Assembly (NCBI GenBank): GCA_003170035.1 | Contig: PMZX01000245.1 | Coordinates: 1-9,046 of the forward strand | DNA: 9,046 bases | Reading direction: 5' to 3' | Source of the DNA: Myxococcales bacterium | GTDB taxonomy: Bacteria > Myxococcota_A > Polyangia > Fen-1088 | In this document: piece after piece, positions 1 to 7,539 of the stretch | How positions within the stretch are numbered: position 1 is the stretch's first letter | How the letters are laid out: each line of letters begins with the position of its first letter | The notes under the pieces: model-generated | Seen by the model: only the letters and a program-made list of their open reading frames with translations | What the model was told of the DNA's origin: nothing | The model's database searches: none | Translations under genes and position numbers: made by a program

Positions 1-2825
<2,825 letters not shown>

Positions 2826-2925
2826 GGAGAATGCAACGCCCGGATGGGCCTGCTAGTCATACCCCATCTCTGGCCGGCCGGGCCCCCGCTCGTCGCATAA
2901 TCCTGCATTGGGCGCAGAGTCTCCG

Positions 2926-2955
2926 TTGACCGCCGGGGGTGGGGCGGGCTAAGGT
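2926..2955 (+). promoter_or_regulatory. Sigma70-type promoter for the IPT/TIG lipoprotein gene
   Basis: TTGACC at 2926-2931 is followed after 18 bases by TAAGGT at 2950-2955. The predicted transcript would start near 2962, giving a leader of about 20 bases that contains the strong ribosome binding site. The -35 is close to consensus and the -10 is moderate. It lies in the 155-bp divergent spacer with mfd. I see no convincing counterpart for mfd on the other strand. Confidence 0.55.
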
Positions 2956-2966
2956 GCAATCCAATC

Positions 2967-2973
2967 AAGGAGG
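2967..2973 (+). promoter_or_regulatory. Strong ribosome binding site that fixes the lipoprotein start
   Basis: AAGGAGG ends 7 bases before the ATG at 2981. This decides for ATG 2981 over the in-frame ATG at 2939, which lies between the predicted -35 and -10 elements and would put extra residues in front of an otherwise ideal lipoprotein signal peptide. Confidence 0.85.
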
Positions 2974-2980
2974 ACCGCAC

Positions 2981-3379
2981 ATGAAACGCGTCTTGGGGCT
3001 GTCATTGGCCGTTCTGGTCCTGGCATTTCTGGCAGCCTGCGATGAGACCAAACTCCGCATCGACCGGGTGGAGCCGGCCGAAGGCATCACAGCCGGCGGT
3101 GACCACATCAACATCGTTGGCGCCGGGCTGCAGCCAGGTAAGACGCAGGTCCGCGTCGCCTTCGGCGGTCACGTGGCCGAGCAGGTCGTCATCTCGTCCA
3201 AAGACAAGATCAACCTCGTCACCCCCGCCGGGAACAAGGGGCCGGTGGACGTGATCCTGGACTTCGACAACGGGGAGCGCTTCAAGATCCCGGGCGGCTT
3301 CCGTTACATCGAGCCGAAGCAGAACGACGATATGCGCAAGGCCTTCTTCAACAAGAACAAGGCTGCTGACAAGAAGTAG
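2981..3379 (+). CDS. Predicted lipoprotein with one IPT/TIG domain
   Basis: This encodes a 132-residue protein that is probably exported and lipid-anchored. Residues 1-20 form a lipoprotein signal: positive start (MKR), hydrophobic core, and lipobox LAAC with Cys20 as the expected lipidation site. Residues 24-111 read as a single IPT/TIG (Ig-like) domain: the opening I-x-x-V-E-P-A-E-G, then GG-x-x-x-x-I-x-G-x-G and the closing GGFRYIE are typical. The remaining 20 or so residues are Lys- and Asn-rich and hydrophilic. IPT/TIG domains are structural or binding modules, so no enzymatic role is suggested. Residue +2 after the Cys is Asp, which in enterobacteria favours inner-membrane retention; the rule may not hold here. 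The gene has its own promoter, is divergent from mfd and convergent with the FHA gene. The specific function is unknown. Confidence 0.88.
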   Translation: MKRVLGLSLAVLVLAFLAACDETKLRIDRVEPAEGITAGGDHINIVGAGLQPGKTQVRVAFGGHVAEQVVISSKDKINLVTPAGNKGPVDVILDFDNGERFKIPGGFRYIEPKQNDDMRKAFFNKNKAADKK

Positions 3380-3384
3380 GGGCC

Positions 3385-3419
3385 ACCTGCGGTCGCCCGG
3401 CGGCTGACCTGCGGTCGCC
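3385..3419. repeat. 13-bp direct repeat in the convergent spacer
   Basis: ACCTGCGGTCGCC occurs at 3385-3397 and again at 3407-3419, with a 9-bp gap and a 22-bp period. Both copies are noncoding, between the lipoprotein stop and the FHA gene stop. It is exact but short and may be a local duplication. Confidence 0.7.
3391..3409. terminator. Candidate hairpin between convergent genes
   Basis: GGTCGCC (3391-3397) can pair with GGCTGACC (3402-3409) with one bulged T and the loop CGGC. This 7-bp GC-rich stem sits 11 bases after the lipoprotein stop and beyond the stop of the opposing FHA gene. There is no T-run on either side, so it is at best a weak intrinsic terminator serving one or both genes. 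Confidence 0.3.
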
Positions 3420-3420
3420 T

Positions 3421-3435
3421 CTACTACTACTACTA
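3421..3435 (-). repeat. (TAG)5 trinucleotide repeat at a gene end
   Basis: The plus strand reads CTA five times. On the minus strand this is five consecutive TAG triplets in the frame of the FHA gene, of which the first (3435-3433) is the stop codon. The repeat is exact. Confidence 0.9.
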
Positions 3436-4914
3436 CTGGTGGGCCACGCGGAAGAGCTGCTGGCCCATGAGAAGCAAGGCGCCCGTGGGCACCGGCCTCG
3501 CCTCGCGAACGCGGAGAAAGGTGCCATTCGATGACCCCAGGTCGGTCAGGCACACGCGGCCCTCACGCAGCGTGATCTGCGCGTGCGTGCCTGAGACGTA
3601 GCCGTCCTCGGGGAAGAGGATGTCGCCGCGCTCGCGCCCGAGCACAATCGTCTCGTCGAAGAGTGGGAAGGCAGGGCCATCCACGTCCCGGCCCACGATG
3701 ACCGACAGGCGGCCCCAGTAACCTGGGTTGGGCGTGCCGATGATCTCGGTTCCATCTTCGAGCGGCGCCGGAGGGCTGATGACGTCGAAGCGGAGCAGTT
3801 CTTGCCCGATGCGGAAGGTGTCGCCCGATTCGAGGAGCTCTTCCTGCGTGAGTTTCACAAACACGCCATTCAGGCTGCGCAGGTCACGGACTTCGAGCCC
3901 TCCTTCGGTGAGAACGAATTCGGCGTGGCGAGGCGACAGGTAGGGGTCGGCGTCGAAGAGATGGCCCTGGCCTCGTCCGACCAGATTCTCGCCCTGGTGC
4001 AAGGGATGACTTCCCCCCTCGGTGCCGTCGGGACGGATGAGAGTCAGCTGGCCGCGAACCGCGACCTTGACAGGCTCGGGAGCCAGCGCCGCAGTTTTTT
4101 GCACAGCGGCCTCTACCACAGCACCAGCGGCCGACCTCATGCGATGACCGCAGGATCCGCAGAACGTGAAGCCAGCCGACACGGTGTTGCCACAGCGTGG
4201 ACAGGCATCTTGTCCCGGGGCTGCAGCGGGACCCGGGGCAGTCGGCGCTGGAGGGTACGCGGCCTGGACAGCGATGGGGGCCGGCTGCACGGGCACGCCC
4301 ATGCCCGGGCTTGGCGGCGCAATCGGCCTGGCAGGGGCTTGTTTGGAATCGATCGAACCCCGGACCGCTGCGCCGGGTGCCAAGGCCGGAGGGCTCGGCG
4401 CAGGGGCTGCTGCACCACCGCCCTGCCACGCGGTCGGCGCGGAGCCGAGCCTTGCGGCCGCAGCAGCGTCCTGCGGGGAGGTGACAGGCCGCGGCCGGGC
4501 TACGTCCTGCGCAGGGGCAGGGGCGGGTGCCGCAGGAGAAGGGCTGGGGACGATCCCGCCAGCCGGGGTACCTGCGACCGGTGCGGCGGGGCCGGTCACA
4601 GTCGGCCCGACCCGCTGGACTCCTGCAGCCACGCCGGGACGGATCGCCTGCGGCGCTGGGCCGGGAGCGGCAGCCGGCCGAACCGCTGCCGGACTGGCCG
4701 CCTGGTGACTCGTCGTCGGAACAGCGCCAGGGGATGCAGGGGCAGCGGGATAGGGCGCGGCTGCCGCAGGCGGCGGGGCCTGAGCGGCAAGAGACGCCTT
4801 CGGGGGCTCCGCCGGAGCCGGCGCAGGGACTGCCACCTGCAGCTTCAACCCGCAGCCGAGGCAGTACTTGAACTGGTCCTGGTTTTCCTTGCCGCAGCGA
4901 GAACAGATGATCAC
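3433..4914 (-). CDS. Double zinc-ribbon, double FHA domain protein with long Ala/Pro linker
   Basis: This is a 493-residue cytoplasmic-type protein. It has zinc ribbon 1 (C4, C7, C18, C21), an Ala/Pro-rich low-complexity linker (about 26-235), zinc ribbon 2 (C238, C241, C252, C255), FHA domain 1 (about 287-378; G313-R314, S327, H330, N349-G350) and FHA domain 2 (about 402-491; G426-R427, S441, H444, N463-G464). FHA domains bind phosphothreonine peptides, and the Arg, Ser, His and Asn-Gly marks of the binding loops are present in both, so both are probably functional readers of Ser/Thr kinase targets. The start is GTG at 4914, supported by GGAGGA six bases upstream and by the zinc ribbon beginning at residue 4. 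It lies 71 bp downstream of a paralog with the same domain order. No catalytic domain or membrane segment is seen. Its partner proteins are unknown. Confidence 0.9.
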   Translation of the reverse strand: MIICSRCGKENQDQFKYCLGCGLKLQVAVPAPAPAEPPKASLAAQAPPPAAAAPYPAAPASPGAVPTTSHQAASPAAVRPAAAPGPAPQAIRPGVAAGVQRVGPTVTGPAAPVAGTPAGGIVPSPSPAAPAPAPAQDVARPRPVTSPQDAAAAARLGSAPTAWQGGGAAAPAPSPPALAPGAAVRGSIDSKQAPARPIAPPSPGMGVPVQPAPIAVQAAYPPAPTAPGPAAAPGQDACPRCGNTVSAGFTFCGSCGHRMRSAAGAVVEAAVQKTAALAPEPVKVAVRGQLTLIRPDGTEGGSHPLHQGENLVGRGQGHLFDADPYLSPRHAEFVLTEGGLEVRDLRSLNGVFVKLTQEELLESGDTFRIGQELLRFDVISPPAPLEDGTEIIGTPNPGYWGRLSVIVGRDVDGPAFPLFDETIVLGRERGDILFPEDGYVSGTHAQITLREGRVCLTDLGSSNGTFLRVREARPVPTGALLLMGQQLFRVAHQ

Positions 4915-4920
4915 GAGCTA

Positions 4921-4926
4921 TCCTCC
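4921..4926 (-). promoter_or_regulatory. Ribosome binding site supporting a GTG start
   Basis: On the minus strand GGAGGA ends six bases before the GTG at 4914-4912. It settles the non-ATG start of the linker-containing FHA protein. Confidence 0.8.
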
Positions 4927-4930
4927 GCGC

Positions 4931-4974
4931 AGTTCATAAAGAAAAACATTAACTTTCATTTCTTCGCAGTTTTT
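4931..4974. other. AT-rich spacer between the two FHA genes
   Basis: This 44-bp stretch is about 75% A+T, in strong contrast to the GC-rich surroundings. It occupies most of the 71-bp gap between the two FHA genes. It may hold a promoter or act as an unstructured translation leader for the downstream gene. TATGAA (4938-4933) and TAATGT (4951-4946) on the minus strand resemble -10 boxes, but neither has a good -35 at the right distance. Confidence 0.5.
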
Positions 4975-4985
4975 CCACGCTATCT

Positions 4986-5924
4986 CTATGAGATCTCGAC
5001 CCGCAGGAGCTGCTGGCCGAGGAACACATAATCGCCATGTTCCAACGGGGACTCATCGGTGATGCGCACGAAGGTGCCATTCTTTGAGCCCAGGTCGGTC
5101 ACCGTGAACAGCCCCTCCGGGGTGATGCTGACCTCGGCGTGGCGGCCCGAGATGAAGGGGTCGTCAGGGAAGTTGAGGTCATTGCCTTCGCGACCGATGG
5201 TGATGCTCTCGGCGCGCGCGCGCACGATGAGGCCGATCTCGCCGCCCCGCAGTCGCTGGATGATGCGCATCTTGGAGGCCCGCTTGGGGCTGGCGTAGAA
5301 ATAGGTCCCCTCGGCATCGGGCTGCGGCCCGAAGTCGGGTGCCAGCGCTTCGACCTGCAGGAGCTGCTCACCAACCAAGAACACCGCGCCGGAGTCCAGC
5401 CGCGCCGGGGTGCGGATGCGCAGAAACACCCCGTTGACGGAGTCTTCGTCGTGTACGAACAGCTTGCCCTCTCGATAGAGGAAGTTTGCGTGGCGCGGGG
5501 ACACCAGAGGGTCTTCGGGGAACAGGATGGCACCGTCGGTGCGGCCCACGACATGGTCGCTCCCGCCGAGTTCGTATGCCAAGCCATCGGCACTGTTGGC
5601 CTTGACCACCACCAGCTTGGCCATTCCGGAAACCTGGACGCCCGAAAAGAACATGGTCTTGCCGGCGCCGGCGCCTGGCGCGGGTTGGGCCTCGATGCGC
5701 GTCCCACATTGGCCGCAGAAACGATCCCCGACGGGGACCGGATTGCCACAGGTCGGGCATGGCTTACTTGACATGGGTTCCTCCACACGGGCAGCAGGCT
5801 CGGCTGGGCCGGGCATTGGCTCGCGCGCAGCCACCTCGACGATCGGGGCTTGGCAGACCGGGCACCGGGTCGCGTCGAGGCCGGTCAGAGCGTCGCAACG
5901 GGGACAAACCAGGCCGACGGGCAT
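4986..5924 (-). CDS. Double zinc-ribbon, double FHA domain protein (compact paralog)
   Basis: This is a 312-residue protein with zinc ribbon 1 (C7, C10, C21, C24), a short linker, zinc ribbon 2 (C56, C59, C70, C73), FHA domain 1 (about 103-192; G127-R128, S142, H145, N164-G165) and FHA domain 2 (about 218-312; G244-R245, S259, H262, N282-G283). The phosphothreonine-contact residues of the FHA family are kept in both domains, so a role as a cytoplasmic phospho-signal adaptor is likely. It shares architecture with the next gene downstream but has only about 30 residues between the ribbons instead of over 200. ATG 5924 keeps the first ribbon intact but has no clear Shine-Dalgarno. An internal ATG at 5774 (residue 51, just before ribbon 2) does have one. 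It follows the zf-HC2 gene by 52 bp, so it may be co-transcribed or use the promoter in that gap. Targets are unknown. Confidence 0.9.
   Translation of the reverse strand: MPVGLVCPRCDALTGLDATRCPVCQAPIVEVAAREPMPGPAEPAARVEEPMSSKPCPTCGNPVPVGDRFCGQCGTRIEAQPAPGAGAGKTMFFSGVQVSGMAKLVVVKANSADGLAYELGGSDHVVGRTDGAILFPEDPLVSPRHANFLYREGKLFVHDEDSVNGVFLRIRTPARLDSGAVFLVGEQLLQVEALAPDFGPQPDAEGTYFYASPKRASKMRIIQRLRGGEIGLIVRARAESITIGREGNDLNFPDDPFISGRHAEVSITPEGLFTVTDLGSKNGTFVRITDESPLEHGDYVFLGQQLLRVEIS
5772..5784 (-). promoter_or_regulatory. Possible internal start of the compact FHA protein
   Basis: On the minus strand GGAGGA (5784-5779) is followed after four bases by an in-frame ATG (5774-5772, residue 51). Use of this start would give a 262-residue form lacking zinc ribbon 1. 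The spacing is a little short, and the good CxxC pairs before it show that the upstream segment is also coding. Confidence 0.35.
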
Positions 5925-5936
5925 GCTGATGGGGTC

Positions 5937-5964
5937 ATCTTGCCCGCATCGCTCGGCCTGTCAA
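5937..5964 (-). promoter_or_regulatory. Candidate promoter for the compact FHA gene
   Basis: On the minus strand a perfect TTGACA (5964-5959) is followed after 16 bases by CAAGAT (5942-5937). Transcription would begin around 5930, leaving only about six bases before ATG 5924, so the mRNA would be nearly leaderless. That would fit the missing ribosome binding site. The -10 is poor, so this is tentative. Confidence 0.35.
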
Positions 5965-5976
5965 GCAGACGGATTG

Positions 5977-6270
5977 TTACCGTCTCGGTGAGCTGTCGTC
6001 GCTGGCCGCAGTTGGCTCGTAGCGTTCCCGCAGGAAATCACGCACAGCCACCCTGACCCGGTCAGGTATACGCAGCGCCAGTGCGTCGCGCGAGATCTCG
6101 GGTGTCTTGCGGTAGGTTTCAAAAAACCTCATGCAATCTGGGCAGTTGCGCAAGTGGACAGAGAAGAGATGCCGCTCCGTCTCGGGAAGTGAGCCGCCTA
6201 GGAAATCGAGGCAGTAGTCAACGATTTCCTGACAAGAGAGAAACCCCAGTTCGTTGTCAGAAGGCTTCAC
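5977..6270 (-). CDS. Small zf-HC2 (anti-sigma-type zinc finger) protein
   Basis: This is a 97-residue protein. Residues 10-55 match the zinc-binding anti-sigma (ZAS, zf-HC2) fold: C13 in LSCQEIVDY, then H39, C43 and C46 in HLRNCPDC, the same four-ligand layout as RsrA-type anti-sigma factors. The remainder is a short, Arg-rich tail (IPDRVRVAVRDFLRERYE) with no membrane helix, so the protein should be cytosolic. Family members usually bind a sigma factor or sense redox or metal state, but no sigma gene is in the window, so calling it an anti-sigma factor would go too far. The start is taken as GTG at 6270, which places the domain where related proteins have it. The frame stays open further upstream, to an ATG at 6354, but that extension has no family similarity. 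It is first of three minus-strand genes and divergent from the sctQ-like gene. Confidence 0.8.
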   Translation of the reverse strand: MKPSDNELGFLSCQEIVDYCLDFLGGSLPETERHLFSVHLRNCPDCMRFFETYRKTPEISRDALALRIPDRVRVAVRDFLRERYEPTAASDDSSPRR

Positions 6271-6307
6271 GTGGTTGCTTTCTCGGGAGCCACTCTTGTT
6301 AGAATGT

Positions 6308-6338
6308 ACCTTACCTCGTCCGCACGCGTTCCCTACAA
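6308..6338 (-). promoter_or_regulatory. Weak candidate promoter for the zf-HC2 gene
   Basis: TAAGGT on the minus strand (6313-6308) is identical to the -10 of the lipoprotein promoter. TTGTAG (6338-6333) lies 19 bases upstream as a poor -35. An overlapping GGAAC resembles the -35 of ECF-sigma promoters, but no matching -10 is obvious. The 159-bp divergent spacer 6271-6429 must also hold the sctQ promoter, which I could not identify. Confidence 0.25.
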
Positions 6339-6429
6339 AGAAAGAATGGCCCATGGCATCGGTGATGTCCAGCAACACAAGGATGGCGAACGGAGCCGCC
6401 GCGTCACGGCGATAGAAGGCTGACCATCG

Positions 6430-7539
6430 ATGACAGACCAAAGCCGATGGCAAGCTCTGTCGCTCGATGCTCTGCCGCGCCTGCCGGCCGAGAGCGCAAG
6501 ATGGACGACGGCACTGGCTCGGGCTCGGTCGCGGATGCCGTTTGCCCTGACGATTGCGGCAAAGGGGGCAGGGGAGGTTGAGCTTCGTCCCGACCACGTG
6601 GCCATCGCACCGGAGGCGGCTGGAGGTGAAGTGGGTTTCGACGGCATGGACGCCTTTCCGATCGAACGCGACGGCCAGCGCGGCTGGGTGGGAGTGGACC
6701 ACAGGCTGTCCCTGGCTTTTGTGCATGCAACTCTGGGCGGGCCGGTACCAGCCGCGCTTCGTCCGCTCGGCCGCGGCGAACGTGGCGTCATGGCGGCCAT
6801 CCTTCTCTCCGCGTTCGACGCGCTCAGGGTTTCCCAGGAGGTCCGGCTCGGTCTCGGGGTCTGGGCGGGACGTTCCGATCCGGCCCCTGGTCAACTCGCG
6901 ATTGGCGGTTCGGTTCGCACCGCCACGGGCCTGGCTGGCCGGGCCCTTCTGGTGATTCCCGTCGGGTGGCTGGCCGATGCCACGCGCACAGGCCTAGTCA
7001 TGGCTCCGCCGGAAAGGCTGGCGGTCAGCGCGATCCTGGAACTTGCGCGAACCGATCTGCTGGGTGCTGCGCTTGCCTCGGCTGCCGCGGGCGACGCGGT
7101 CGTGTTCGACGGCGTGGCTGAAATCAACCCTCACGGTCCCTGGCCCGCTTGCCTGCGGGTAGGCGACTATTCGGCGCCCGCCCGCGTTGCACCTGACGGT
7201 GCACTCGCCCTGGTGGGCCCTTTTTCTCAGGTTGAGGAGGAAGCAAGACCAATGGCATCGCAAGACGAGAAAGCACCATGGAATCCAGGTGAGCCCTCAT
7301 CTTCCGAGGTGGCAAGAGTCCTCGCGACTGCACAGGTAGAAGTCATCGCTGAGATCGGGCGGCTCACGCTTCGAGGCGACGAACTGGCAGGATTGATGAA
7401 GGGCGGCGTGCTGAGCCTTGGGCCACGCCGGAGCGAGGCGATCCAGCTTCGGGTTGGAGGTCAACCCTGGGCGGTCGGCGAGCTGGTCAGCCTAGGCGAC
7501 GAGCTGGGCGTGCGCATCCTCAGGCTGCACGCGGGGTGA
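6430..7539 (+). CDS. Type III secretion C-ring protein, SctQ/FliM-FliN family
   Basis: This is a 369-residue protein. The C-terminal 300-366 is a clear SpoA (FliN-type) domain: EIGRLTLRGDELAGL, a Leu-Gly turn, then GELVSLGDELGVRILRL at the end. Residues about 205-262 look like a first, less conserved SpoA domain. The N-terminal part, with the LGGPVPAALRPLGRGERGVM stretch at 102-121, resembles the N-terminal domain of SctQ proteins. The length fits SctQ (about 300-400 residues) rather than FliN alone. SctQ forms the cytoplasmic sorting platform of type III secretion systems. ATG 6430 follows an in-frame TGA (6421-6423), and AGAAGG lies ten bases upstream. An internal start at 7252 would yield the SpoA2 domain separately. 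No other secretion gene is in the window; the next gene is convergent and overlaps by 20 bp. A flagellar FliM is less likely, since FliM's N-terminal CheY-binding motif is not seen. Confidence 0.82.
   Translation: MTDQSRWQALSLDALPRLPAESARWTTALARARSRMPFALTIAAKGAGEVELRPDHVAIAPEAAGGEVGFDGMDAFPIERDGQRGWVGVDHRLSLAFVHATLGGPVPAALRPLGRGERGVMAAILLSAFDALRVSQEVRLGLGVWAGRSDPAPGQLAIGGSVRTATGLAGRALLVIPVGWLADATRTGLVMAPPERLAVSAILELARTDLLGAALASAAAGDAVVFDGVAEINPHGPWPACLRVGDYSAPARVAPDGALALVGPFSQVEEEARPMASQDEKAPWNPGEPSSSEVARVLATAQVEVIAEIGRLTLRGDELAGLMKGGVLSLGPRRSEAIQLRVGGQPWAVGELVSLGDELGVRILRLHAG
7235..7254 (+). promoter_or_regulatory. Internal Shine-Dalgarno and ATG inside the sctQ-like gene
   Basis: AGGAGGA (7235-7241) precedes an in-frame ATG (7252-7254, codon 275) by ten bases. 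Translation from it gives a 95-residue product containing only the last SpoA domain. Several SctQ genes (YscQ, SpaO, SsaQ) are known to make such a short C-terminal form by internal initiation, and the position and size match. Confidence 0.6.

Noticed and set aside
3802..5031. Plus-strand frame of 409 codons across the FHA gene
   Set aside because: Very Arg/Gly-rich shadow of the Ala/Pro linker. The opposite strand carries two zinc ribbons and two FHA domains.
6346..6370. Possible sigma54 promoter (TGGCA start) upstream of sctQ
   Set aside because: No TTGC-type -12 element at the fixed spacing.
6346..6423. 25-codon plus-strand frame before the sctQ-like start, with a weak ribosome binding site
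   Set aside because: Too short and without recognisable features. It could be a leader peptide but nothing in the sequence supports it.
6271..6894. N-terminal extension of the zf-HC2 frame up to 6894
   Set aside because: The extension is antisense to the sctQ-like gene and has no family similarity. The zinc finger domain begins shortly after GTG 6270 as in relatives.
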